Assembly (NCBI GenBank): GCA_026707045.1
Contig: JAPOXO010000073.1
Coordinates: forward strand, 1-50,029
DNA from: Gammaproteobacteria bacterium
GTDB lineage: Bacteria; Pseudomonadota; Gammaproteobacteria; Pseudomonadales; Azotimanducaceae
Length of the DNA: 50,029 nt
Direction: 5' to 3'
The notes under the pieces were generated by a model. The model searched no databases. It saw nothing but the letters and a program-made list of their open reading frames with translations, and was not told the DNA's origin. Numbering within the stretch: position 1 is the stretch's first letter; every line of letters begins with the position of its first letter. A program made the translations under genes and the position numbers. Shown piece after piece: positions 1 to 8,164 of this stretch.

Positions 1-1345
1 GGAATCCTGCTCTTCCTGTGGTTCCACCTGGACTTTCGAGAGCCACTTGAATCCTGTCGTCTCTTCCCAAAGGTAGTGTGACTTCTTCCTTGGGGTTCAC
101 GATTGGCAAATAGACTCTGCCTACATAGCTCCCATCAACAAAACACTTGGCATATCCTCGCGGAAGTGGAGTTTCGCCGTTGAACGTGAATCTCGCCGAG
201 AGATATCCAAGGTCATCGTGTCTTGGTATTACTGTGGTCGTCATCTCTACACGGTCGATCTCGTATGCACCTAGCCCAACAATTCCATGCTCGGAATTGT
301 TGTTTTCGACTGACTGAGGAACGTCCAGCATGAATTCCGTCGTGTAATCAAACGAAACTTCTCCTACTTCGGCCAAGTCGAATGCTGCTCGCGGCACGCG
401 GGATCCAGTTACTACTAGGGCCTCTGCTTGTGCCTCCAATTTCAACTCAAGCTTGTCGACAAAATGACTGAACAATTCCGGTTGATCAGCATCTTGACGG
501 GGATTTGCCGTGGTCAATGTCAGTTTGACGTTAGACCATGGCTCAGGAGACCTTTGCGTTACCACGGCATCTTGCAGGACCGTGACCTTTTTCGTCGCAC
601 TATCCAGGTATGCGTGATAGGTAGGACGCCAACTTGACTGAGGAGCAAAATATGAAACAACGAACTCCGAATCACCGCTTTCCGTTGCAACGATTCCCAA
701 GGACAGCTCTGTTGACCTAAGTTGCTTGCCACCAATTGCGTCACGCTCCTTTTCAAGACTGTCCAATTGACGCTGTGAATTTTTCAGGACAAGACGAGTT
801 TCGCGTTGGACATCCAATGCACTCTTGCTACGGTCCCTAACAAGGTCTAGTACCTTGTTAGCTATGTCCACACTTCCAGTCGCATCTGGTGACTCATGAA
901 TGTTGTGAGTTGGATAGTGATCGACCAATTGCTGAAGAAACTCTAATTCCAACTCAACAGTCTTCAAATCGTCTTCGAATTTCTTAATTTCTTGGTTCAG
1001 AGCATCAATTTTTTCCTCAATTTCCACAATGGAATCAGCAAATGGCCTTGTGGTATAGCGTGTTTCTCGACTCGTATCAACCACTCGGATGCTTCTATCG
1101 GGGTGCAGCGTATATGCCTCAAAGTTAGAAACGCTAGGAGGTAATCCTTGAACCAAGATTCGTGATCGTCCTTGTGGTACTTCCACTGTGAATTTTCGGA
1201 TTACTTCCGATCCTGAAATGTAGACTTTGACTTCGGATATTGCAGGTTCAACGACTATCTCGGAAGCTTGAACAGTCGGTGTCGTGATCGAGAAGATTCC
1301 CAGCATTAACACTAGGATAGAGGTCTTTTGTCCAAAATTTGACAT
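1..1345 (-). CDS. DUF4139/MuiA-like secreted protein (5' part; gene continues past the left edge)
   Basis: No stop codon occurs between the ATG at 1345 and base 1, so the visible part is 448 residues and the C-terminus is missing. Residues 1-25 look like a cleavable signal peptide (hydrophobic run, then TPTVQAS). The mature N-terminus (EPAISEVKVYISGSEV) fits the DUF4140 domain that opens mucoidy-inhibitor A family proteins. A Glu/Lys/Leu-rich coiled coil follows at about residues 110-210, then the DUF4139 beta domain with its typical segment around SSWRPTYHAYLD and VVTQRSPEPWSNVKLTL. The biochemical role of the family is not established; secretion across the inner membrane is expected. An unusual insert near residues 305-325 reads LVVTGSRVPRAAF, a string typical of TonB-receptor plug domains. 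The gene is divergent from the crotonase at 1713. I translated it by hand from the minus strand. Family assignment is fairly sure, function is not. Confidence 0.8.
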   Translation of the reverse strand, partial: MSNFGQKTSILVLMLGIFSITTPTVQASEIVVEPAISEVKVYISGSEVIRKFTVEVPQGRSRILVQGLPPSVSNFEAYTLHPDRSIRVVDTSRETRYTTRPFADSIVEIEEKIDALNQEIKKFEDDLKTVELELEFLQQLVDHYPTHNIHESPDATGSVDIANKVLDLVRDRSKSALDVQRETRLVLKNSQRQLDSLEKERDAIGGKQLRSTELSLGIVATESGDSEFVVSYFAPQSSWRPTYHAYLDSATKKVTVLQDAVVTQRSPEPWSNVKLTLTTANPRQDADQPELFSHFVDKLELKLEAQAEALVVTGSRVPRAAFDLAEVGEVSFDYTTEFMLDVPQSVENNNSEHGIVGLGAYEIDRVEMTTTVIPRHDDLGYLSARFTFNGETPLPRGYAKCFVDGSYVGRVYLPIVNPKEEVTLPLGRDDRIQVALESPGGTTGRAGF

Positions 1346-1712
1346 AACTGGATTCCTCCGATTTATGAGGCCTGTGGTACATCTATGCAAGGCGAATGGT
1401 ATGAGAATACCGCGATTGCCTAAGGCTTGTAAAGCAAGCGAATCGACTGGAATTCACTTTGTCAAGACTGGCAGACAGATGATTCGTTCAGGGGCACTGT
1501 GATGATGTATCGTTTCGACTGATTGCGTCCTTCAAAGTTCCTGGTTTCCTCTGCTATTAGGACACGACTTTAGAGCAGGACCATGTTTTGAGATTTCTTC
1601 TCCAATACTTGAGGTCTGATGCAAAAGCTCGCCGGTTTGATTTAATTGCAATTGCACTTATTCGAAACCAACAGTGGATGAAGGTCGTTCAGCACTTTCA
1701 GGAGATTCAACC
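1346..1712. promoter_or_regulatory. Divergent intergenic region between the DUF4139 gene and the crotonase
   Basis: About 370 bases separate two divergent starts, so promoters for both must lie here. I see no convincing -35/-10 pair or operator. An AGGAG at about 1698-1702 serves the crotonase start at 1713. Short open frames in the gap lack ribosome binding sites and homology that I recognise. Confidence 0.4.
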
Positions 1713-2618
1713 ATGTCAGATTTCACGAGCATTTTGTACGAAATTGACCGGGGTAGGGCACGAATAACTTTGAATCGGCCGGAAAAACTCAATGCATTGT
1801 CATTGAAGCTTCAATCCGAGCTCAATGAGGCGTTGTGGGAAGCCGATAACAACACGGACGTGCATTGCGTGATCTTGAAGGGAGCAGGTCGAGCATTCTC
1901 GGCTGGTTACGATTTAACGGGTGCCGATGGCAATGTTCCCGTGTCTCGTATTCAGTCTTCAGAGAACAACTACAGGGGAGGACGCAGCATTGATGACGAT
2001 GCCTGGCAATTGGAACGAGCGCAGAGATACCGCATGGCGATTTTTGACATGCACAAGCCCGTTATTTGCCAAATCCACGGCTACTGTTTGGCTGGAGGTA
2101 CAGATATTGCTTTGATGTGCGACATGATCATCGCTTCAGATGACGTGTTGATAGGGTTTCCGCCAGCCCGAGACCTAGGTGCGCTTCCAAACAACATGTG
2201 GATTTACCACGTAGGGCCTCAATGGGCGAAACGCCTCAACTTAACGGGAGACATGATCACGGGCAAGGAAGCACAGCAGATTGGCTTGGTTATGAAGTCA
2301 GTTCCCTCGGAGCATCTTGAGAATGAAGTAGAGCAACTTGCTGACCGCCTGACTCAGATTGATCCTGATCTTTTGTCCACAAACAAGAGAATCATCAATA
2401 TGGCGATGGAACTCATGGGTGCTCGGACATTGCAGCGAATGGCTTCCGAAAATGATGTAAGGGGACACAATACTCGTGCTGCCGACGGATTTCGAATGTC
2501 GGTACAAGAACTTGGTCTTCGTGAAGCGCTTCGAGCGAGAGATTCAAAGTTCGGAGACGGACGGGTCCGTGTAAACGGTCCGGAATTGAGAGACGATCAA
2601 GGAAGACTTATCGATTGA
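1713..2618 (+). CDS. Crotonase/enoyl-CoA hydratase family protein
   Basis: The 301-residue product has the crotonase fold. Residues 61-67 (AFSAGYD) form the first oxyanion-hole turn, and residues 127-137 (AGGTDIALMCD) form the second. Asp131 sits where classical hydratases have their first catalytic Glu. In the FPPARDLGALP stretch Ala152 replaces the second catalytic Glu, so simple enoyl-CoA hydration is doubtful; isomerase, hydrolase or another crotonase activity on an acyl-CoA is possible. I chose the ATG at 1713 because AGGAG lies about 10 bases upstream; an in-frame start at 1674 would add 13 residues of no family character. The gene lies 236 bases upstream of the liv operon on the same strand and may act on the CoA thioester made by the synthetase at 6334. 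Substrate unknown. Confidence 0.85.
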   Translation: MSDFTSILYEIDRGRARITLNRPEKLNALSLKLQSELNEALWEADNNTDVHCVILKGAGRAFSAGYDLTGADGNVPVSRIQSSENNYRGGRSIDDDAWQLERAQRYRMAIFDMHKPVICQIHGYCLAGGTDIALMCDMIIASDDVLIGFPPARDLGALPNNMWIYHVGPQWAKRLNLTGDMITGKEAQQIGLVMKSVPSEHLENEVEQLADRLTQIDPDLLSTNKRIINMAMELMGARTLQRMASENDVRGHNTRAADGFRMSVQELGLREALRARDSKFGDGRVRVNGPELRDDQGRLID

Positions 2619-2738
2619 ACTCTATGTTTCTGTGCAAATTTGGATGGTTGAGAGTCGTTTGTGTTCAATGAGTGAGTCAATCTGTTTGATTTTGAACCCG
2701 CATCTATAATTCGGGCTCCCCGTACATGCCTCTTCATC

Positions 2739-2760
2739 ACTGTGTGGAGCAAGACACAGT
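2739..2760. repeat. Hairpin between crotonase and livH
   Basis: ACTGTGT (2739-2745) and ACACAGT (2754-2760) are perfect inverted 7-mers around an 8-base loop. They sit 120 bases after the crotonase stop and about 95 bases before livH. No T-run follows, so a Rho-independent terminator is unlikely. An operator or mRNA hairpin at the operon leader is possible. The rest of the gap (2619-2854) shows nothing clear. Confidence 0.35.
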
Positions 2761-2854
2761 CTGAGACGACAAAATATATGAAGTCGATGCCAGAAGTTTC
2801 TCAACCTTCAACCAAATCTCGACTTGCACCAATTAGTAAACGATTTCCACGCTG

Positions 2855-3727
2855 ATGGACACGATCCTTCAACTGCTGCTGAAAGGCATATCCCAGGGAT
2901 GTGTCTACGGGCTGATTGCACTGGGTTTTGTATTGATCTACAAAGCCACCGAAATGATCAATTTCGCACAAGGCGAACTGATGATGGTGGGTGCTCTTAT
3001 TGCGGTCACGTTTACGGAATACCTACAGTGGAATTATTTTGTTGCGGTCGTATTGACAGTGCTTGCAACTGCCTCTCTGGGTTTGTTACTCGAACGTTCT
3101 CTGCTGCGCCGAATGGTTGGAGAACCCCCATTTGCAGTACTCATGGTGACGATTGGACTTGGTTTTGTACTGCGGGCCGTTGCAGGCATGATTTGGGGTC
3201 ACGACCCGCAGGAACTTCGTGCACCGTACTCCGATACAGTCATAAATATGGGTGATGTTTTTGTGGGGGTGTCGAATCTCGTTGTGATTGGAGGAACCAT
3301 TGCTCTGTGCGTCGCACTGTTTCTCTTTTTCAGATTCACTCGTATAGGTATTGCCATGCAGGCGTCCTCACAAAATCAACTTGCAGCTTATTACCTTGGG
3401 ATTCCAGTAAAACGAATTGTTGCGTTCACCTGGGCTCTGTCGGCTGGAATAGCAGCAATAGCTGGCATTTTGTTTGCACCGCTAACGGCAATCACCCCCA
3501 ACATCGGATTTTCTGGCATAAAAGCATTCGCAGCGGCAATCGTAGGTGGATTCGGTAGCCTCCCAGGTGCAATCATCGGCGGTTTGTCCATTGGAATCGT
3601 TGAGCAATTCATGCAGTACAACTTTGGGCAGGGGCTGGGAGACACAAGTGCATACTTCATACTGCTCCTAATGTTGTTGGTACGACCCTCGTGTTTGATT
3701 GCTTCTGTTCAGAAGAAGAAAGTCTGA
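2855..3727 (+). CDS. livH: Branched-chain amino acid-type ABC transporter permease LivH
   Basis: This 290-residue polytopic inner-membrane protein matches the LivH family over its whole length. The opening MDTILQLLLKGISQGCVYGL and the following ALGFVLIYKATEMINFAQGE are characteristic, as is the late segment FAAAIVGGFGSLPGAIIGG, the cytoplasmic loop that contacts the ATPases. It forms one half of the membrane channel of a high-affinity importer with LivM. Transporters of this class carry branched-chain amino acids, but many homologues carry urea, amides, aromatic or aliphatic acids. It begins an operon in which the next start (3727) overlaps its stop by one base. The acyl-CoA synthetase in the operon suggests an organic-acid substrate rather than an amino acid; that is inference. 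Confidence 0.93.
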   Translation: MDTILQLLLKGISQGCVYGLIALGFVLIYKATEMINFAQGELMMVGALIAVTFTEYLQWNYFVAVVLTVLATASLGLLLERSLLRRMVGEPPFAVLMVTIGLGFVLRAVAGMIWGHDPQELRAPYSDTVINMGDVFVGVSNLVVIGGTIALCVALFLFFRFTRIGIAMQASSQNQLAAYYLGIPVKRIVAFTWALSAGIAAIAGILFAPLTAITPNIGFSGIKAFAAAIVGGFGSLPGAIIGGLSIGIVEQFMQYNFGQGLGDTSAYFILLLMLLVRPSCLIASVQKKKV

Positions 3728-4803
3728 TGCGCTTCGTCCTAAAGACCAACTACGGTCGAGATATCGACATTTTCAAGCACCGCGCACATGCGGGCTGGTA
3801 TGTACTTCTAGTTGGAATCCTGCTTGTAGCGCCGCTTGTACTCGACGTCTTTTATGAGAAGCAACTCACAGAGTTATTTATCTGGGCGATTGCGGGAGCT
3901 GGCCTGATGCTTTTGGTTGGCTATTCGGGATTGGTCAGCCTGGGGCACGTAGCCTTCATGGCTCTGGGAGCTTACGCTCACGCAATTCTCTATGCGCGCG
4001 GATGGCCGCTGGTATTGAGTATTCCTGCATCCGCATTGATAACAGGAGGAGTAGGAGTATTGATTGGCGTTGCGTCGCTGCGTATGACTGGAATTTACCT
4101 AGCAATCGCAACTTTAGCGTTCGCCATGATCGTTGAAAAGGTGATAGCACATTGGCCAGCACTCACAGGAGGGCATTCAGGGTTTAGGGTAGGCGATCCT
4201 ACTTTGTTTGGACTTTCACTTGAATCCTCTACAGCCTATTACTACACGTGCCTATTTGTGCTTGTGTTGGTGTTCTTTGGAGTCATCAACTTATTGCGTT
4301 CTCCCACGGGAAGATCGTTTGTTGCGGTTCGGGACTCAGAGGTTTCCGCACAAGCCATGGGTGTGAGCCTCTTGCAGACCAAAACTTTGGCATTTGCTCT
4401 CTCGGCCGGACTCACAGGATTGGCCGGTGCTCTCTACGCGCATCGAATTGGATTCCTATTTCCAGATGCTTTCACCATCATGACTTCGATCATGTTGCTG
4501 ATGCTCGTGGTTGTTGGCGGATTGGGCTCCCTGCACGGTGTGGTGTTTGGCGCATTCTTTATCACCATCGTTCCGCAGATCATTGCAATCGTTAGAGACT
4601 GGTTACCTCAGGGGATCGCTCAGAGCGGGGGTCTAGAACCACTGGTATTTGGCGGAGTTCTGATTTTGTTTCTTGTATTCGAGCCACTAGGATTCTACGG
4701 TCGTTGGGCCAAGATACGACTGTTTTTCAGTCAGTTTCCGCTCTATCGCAAGAAAACCTTTTTGCGCCAAAAGTCTTATCTCAAGACTGAAAGAGTCCAT
4801 TAA
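3727..4803 (+). CDS. livM: Branched-chain amino acid-type ABC transporter permease LivM
   Basis: This is the second channel subunit (358 residues). Family hallmarks are the segment AGLMLLVGYSGLVSLGHVAF, the run RMTGIYLAIATLAFAMIVEK, and the ATPase-contact loop around VVVGGLGSLHGVVFGA. The start is taken as the ATG at 3727, overlapping the livH stop as TGATG, with AAGAAG just upstream; an earlier in-frame start at 3691 would lie inside livH and adds residues foreign to the family. The C-terminus ends in a basic tail typical of LivM. It works with LivH, LivG, LivF and the lipoprotein at 8165 in the inner membrane. Confidence 0.93.
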   Translation: MRFVLKTNYGRDIDIFKHRAHAGWYVLLVGILLVAPLVLDVFYEKQLTELFIWAIAGAGLMLLVGYSGLVSLGHVAFMALGAYAHAILYARGWPLVLSIPASALITGGVGVLIGVASLRMTGIYLAIATLAFAMIVEKVIAHWPALTGGHSGFRVGDPTLFGLSLESSTAYYYTCLFVLVLVFFGVINLLRSPTGRSFVAVRDSEVSAQAMGVSLLQTKTLAFALSAGLTGLAGALYAHRIGFLFPDAFTIMTSIMLLMLVVVGGLGSLHGVVFGAFFITIVPQIIAIVRDWLPQGIAQSGGLEPLVFGGVLILFLVFEPLGFYGRWAKIRLFFSQFPLYRKKTFLRQKSYLKTERVH

Positions 4804-4807
4804 GTTC

Positions 4808-5560
4808 ATGTTGGAAGCAATTGATATTGCAGTAAGTTTTGGCGGAGTTCACGCTGTGCAGGGACTCTCTTTCAAAGTCGACGAACGAGAAATTTTCAGC
4901 ATAATGGGTCCAAACGGAGCCGGCAAGACCACTGTCTTCAACGCAATTAGTCGTTTCTACGACCTTGACACCGGAACCATCTCGTTCGAGGATGAAGACA
5001 TTTCACGAGTAGCGCCTCATGTCGTCGCCAGAAAGGGAATAGCAAGGACATTTCAGAATGTCGAACTATTCGATCACGAAACAGTCCTCCAGAATCTTCT
5101 TATTGCCCAGCACACAAGAAGGCGTACGACGCTCTTGTCAGAGGTACTCTTCTTGCCCAAAGTGCGCAAACAAGAGATCGACTTTCGACGCAAGGCTGAG
5201 GACATTATCGATTTGCTGCATCTACAGAGCTATCGCGACCAGACTGTTGATTCGCTTCCATTTGGCATAAGAAAAATTGTCGAGGTGGGGCGTGCGCTAT
5301 GTCTTGACCCAAAATTGCTACTCCTCGATGAGCCGTCTTCCGGACTGAACCCCGAGGAGTCTGAAGATCTCTCGTTTTGGATTACGGACATCAATGAAGA
5401 CTTGGGAATCACCATCATGATGGTGGAACACGACATGAACCTGATCGGTCAGGTTTCAAATCGGGTCATGGTCATGGCAGATGGCAAGCACATCGTCACT
5501 GGAACGCCTTCCGAGGTATCGGACCATCCGGATGTGGTCGAAGCCTACCTCGGCACCTAG
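4808..5560 (+). CDS. livG: ABC transporter ATP-binding protein LivG
   Basis: One of the two cytoplasmic ATPases (250 residues). Walker A is GPNGAGKT, the signature region reads LPFGIRKIVEVGRAL in place of the canonical LSGGQ, and Walker B is LLLLDEPSSGLNPEE with the switch His in MMVEHDMNLI. The non-canonical signature is common in LivG proteins. The LivG-specific stretch ISRFYDLDTGTISFEDEDIS and the typical end VVEAYLGT are present. It follows livM by four bases and precedes livF by six. Confidence 0.93.
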   Translation: MLEAIDIAVSFGGVHAVQGLSFKVDEREIFSIMGPNGAGKTTVFNAISRFYDLDTGTISFEDEDISRVAPHVVARKGIARTFQNVELFDHETVLQNLLIAQHTRRRTTLLSEVLFLPKVRKQEIDFRRKAEDIIDLLHLQSYRDQTVDSLPFGIRKIVEVGRALCLDPKLLLLDEPSSGLNPEESEDLSFWITDINEDLGITIMMVEHDMNLIGQVSNRVMVMADGKHIVTGTPSEVSDHPDVVEAYLGT

Positions 5561-5566
5561 AACAAC

Positions 5567-6337
5567 ATGGACAACAACCAGTTAACTGTTAGAAACATCG
5601 AGACTTACTACGGTCCGATTGTCGCGATAAAGGGTGTCTCTCTCACTGTTCCGAAGGAATCAATCGTTACTGTCTTGGGTGCAAACGGGGCGGGTAAAAC
5701 TACAGTCTTGAAAACGATTTGCGGGGCTATGGCTCCACAGAAAGGAAGCATTCACTTCTTGGTCGACGAAATCACAGGTTGGGAACCTGATAAGGTCGCA
5801 CGACTGGGAATTGGGCATGTACCGGAAGGACGGGAGATATTTCCGTTCTTGACTACCGAGGAAAACCTTAAGATGGGGGCATATACCCGCCGCGGACTCA
5901 CCGTGGGGTCAGATCTAGCGCTTATTTATGCTTATTTTCCTTCGTTGTGGGAAAACCGAAAGCTTGCCGCCGGATATTTGTCGGGGGGTCAACAACAGAT
6001 GTTGGCAATTGGTCGAGCGCTAATGCTGGCCCCCAAGCTCTTGCTTCTCGATGAACCGTCGTTGGGTTTGGCACCAAAACTCGTGGGTGAAATAGCTCAG
6101 ATCATTAAGACAATTAATGAGGAACAGGGAGTAACCGTGTTGCTGGTTGAGCAAAACGTAAGGATGGCACTAGATCTGGGGGACTACGGTTACATCATGG
6201 AAAACGGACGAGTGGTAATGGAAGACACTTGCGAGAGATTGGCACAAGCCACTGATGTACAAGAGTTTTATCTAGGAATGAAAGACAAAGGTGTTAGAGG
6301 ACAACGACGTTGGAAGCAGAGAAAGACTTGGCGATGA
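5567..6337 (+). CDS. livF: ABC transporter ATP-binding protein LivF
   Basis: The second ATPase (256 residues) has Walker A GANGAGKT, a canonical signature YLSGGQQQMLAIGRAL, Walker B LLLLDEPSLGLAPKL and the switch His replaced by Gln in LLVEQNVRMAL, as is normal in LivF. A LivF hallmark, GHVPEGREIFPFLTTEENL, is present. The basic C-terminal tail after EFYLGM is partly encoded in the overlap with the next gene: its TGA overlaps the ATG of the acyl-CoA synthetase as ATGA, a translational-coupling arrangement. This ties the ligase to the transporter. Confidence 0.93.
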   Translation: MDNNQLTVRNIETYYGPIVAIKGVSLTVPKESIVTVLGANGAGKTTVLKTICGAMAPQKGSIHFLVDEITGWEPDKVARLGIGHVPEGREIFPFLTTEENLKMGAYTRRGLTVGSDLALIYAYFPSLWENRKLAAGYLSGGQQQMLAIGRALMLAPKLLLLDEPSLGLAPKLVGEIAQIIKTINEEQGVTVLLVEQNVRMALDLGDYGYIMENGRVVMEDTCERLAQATDVQEFYLGMKDKGVRGQRRWKQRKTWR

Positions 6338-8160
6338 CAGAGAGTTCCGACTCGGCCCTTCAAGAGTCGATTCCCCAGCTATTTCAGCGTAAGGTGGAAA
6401 AGCTGTCCGATAAGGTTGTGATTCGAGAGAAGGACTTTGGTATTTGGAATGAATACACCTGGTCGGATTGGGGCGAGCAAGCCCAGCTCATCGGACTGGG
6501 CCTAAAGTCGCTAGGTCTTCAAAGGGGAGACATTGTCTCAATCGCATCTGAAATTAACAAAGAATGGATGTTTGCTGACTTGGGCGCGATTTGTGTGGGT
6601 GCAGTCTGCAATGGTGTATATCCTACCGATGCGCCCAATCAGGTTGAGTATCTCATCAACGACAGCAATACGAAGTTCTACTTCGCGGAAGACGAAGAGC
6701 AACTCGACAAGGTGCTACAAATTCGAGACCGAGTTCCCACTGTCGAGAAAGTCATCATTTTCGACATGGAAGGACTGCGAAACCTTGACGATGAACTCTG
6801 CATGTCGATTGAGGACCTTTGCCAATTGGGACGCGATTATCGAAACGAGCATCCAGCCGCATGGCAGGAAGAGCTTAATTCTGCTGATATTGAAGATCTC
6901 ATGATTTTGACTTATACGTCAGGCACCACGGGTCCGCCGAAGGGAGCAATGATCACCCAACGCAACATGAGATTCATGATGAATTGTGTAGAGAGCACTC
7001 TTACGATGAACTCTAAGGATCGTCAGCTTGGCTTCCTTCCCTTAGCTCACATTGCGGGACGTATGTTCTATGTCTATTCAGTGATCCAGGCGGAGTCGGA
7101 GGTGCATCTCGTGGAGAGTCTGGAAACTGTAAACATTGATATACAGGAGGTCGAGCCTACAGTTCACTTTGCCGTTCCTCGGGTATGGGAAAAACAGTAC
7201 TCGATGGTCACAATTATGCGAAAAGATGCGACAGCCCTAGGTCGGTGGGCTTACGATCAGGCTATCAGAATAGGATCTCGTCGTGCTACGTTTCTCAAGG
7301 AATCGAAGAAGATTCCATTGGGGCTTGCAATTTACTACGCACTCTTCAATTTTGTAGTGTTGCGCAACGTTCGACGAGCCTTGGGGATCGATCAATGTCG
7401 CTGGCTCTCGACCGCGGCCGCTCCTATTGCCCCCGACCTCATCGAATGGTATTGGGCTCTAGGAAAACCAATGTACGAACTGTACGGCCAAACAGAGTGT
7501 ACCGGAGTCGCTACATGTAACGTTGAATCCGCTAATCGAATTGGAAGCGTTGGCAAAGCTGTCGAAGATGTCGAAGTGGCACTCTCTGACGAGAACGAAA
7601 TACTTATCCGCAGCCCTGGCGTCATTCGGGGATACTGGAACCAACCGGAAAGAACAGCCGACACGATCCGCCAAGGATGGTTGTACACCGGCGATGTGGG
7701 CAGAATTGATGAAGACGGATACGTATACATCGTGGATCGAATGAAGGACATCATAATCACAGCCGGTGGCAAAAACATCACCCCAAGCGAGATTGAGAAT
7801 CAACTGAAATTCTCACCATACATCACAGATGCCGTGGTCGTCGGAGATAGAAGACCGTATCTAACATGTCTCATAATGATTGACCAAGAGAATGTCACAC
7901 ACTTTGCTCAGGACAATAATGTGCCATTCACCAACTACACGAGCCTATGTCATACTACTGAGGTGGAGGACTTGATTGGCAAAGAAGTCGAAAGAGTCAA
8001 CACGATGTTCGCTCAAGTTGAAACGGTTAAGAAGTTTCGTTTGATCGATCAACTTCTCGATGCGGAAGATGAAGAACTTACTCCAACGCAAAAACTCAAG
8101 CGCAAAGTTGTCAATGAGAAGTACGACAGTCTTATAAATGAAATGTACACAGGAGGTTGA
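6334..8160 (+). CDS. AMP-dependent acyl-CoA synthetase (long-chain fatty-acid-CoA ligase type)
   Basis: The 608-residue enzyme belongs to the adenylate-forming superfamily and should convert a carboxylic acid, ATP and CoA to an acyl-CoA. The P-loop-like motif LTYTSGTTGPPKGAMITQRN, the adenine-binding YGQTECTG, the hinge-side YTGDVGRIDEDGY and the late IITAGGKNITPSEIE are all intact. The insertion pattern around VHFAVPRVWEKQY matches the long-chain (FadD15-like) subgroup. I took the ATG at 6334, which overlaps the livF stop by four bases; a TTG at 6310 would add eight residues. Being coupled to livF and followed directly by livK, it probably activates the transported acid on entry. The exact chain length or ring type cannot be read from sequence. 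Confidence 0.9.
   Translation: MTESSDSALQESIPQLFQRKVEKLSDKVVIREKDFGIWNEYTWSDWGEQAQLIGLGLKSLGLQRGDIVSIASEINKEWMFADLGAICVGAVCNGVYPTDAPNQVEYLINDSNTKFYFAEDEEQLDKVLQIRDRVPTVEKVIIFDMEGLRNLDDELCMSIEDLCQLGRDYRNEHPAAWQEELNSADIEDLMILTYTSGTTGPPKGAMITQRNMRFMMNCVESTLTMNSKDRQLGFLPLAHIAGRMFYVYSVIQAESEVHLVESLETVNIDIQEVEPTVHFAVPRVWEKQYSMVTIMRKDATALGRWAYDQAIRIGSRRATFLKESKKIPLGLAIYYALFNFVVLRNVRRALGIDQCRWLSTAAAPIAPDLIEWYWALGKPMYELYGQTECTGVATCNVESANRIGSVGKAVEDVEVALSDENEILIRSPGVIRGYWNQPERTADTIRQGWLYTGDVGRIDEDGYVYIVDRMKDIIITAGGKNITPSEIENQLKFSPYITDAVVVGDRRPYLTCLIMIDQENVTHFAQDNNVPFTNYTSLCHTTEVEDLIGKEVERVNTMFAQVETVKKFRLIDQLLDAEDEELTPTQKLKRKVVNEKYDSLINEMYTGG
8151..8156 (+). promoter_or_regulatory. Shine-Dalgarno that fixes the livK start
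   Basis: AGGAGG inside the last codons of the synthetase gene lies eight bases before the ATG at 8165. It favours that start over the in-frame ATG at 8138, which lies upstream of it. Confidence 0.8.
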
Positions 8161-8164
8161 CGGT

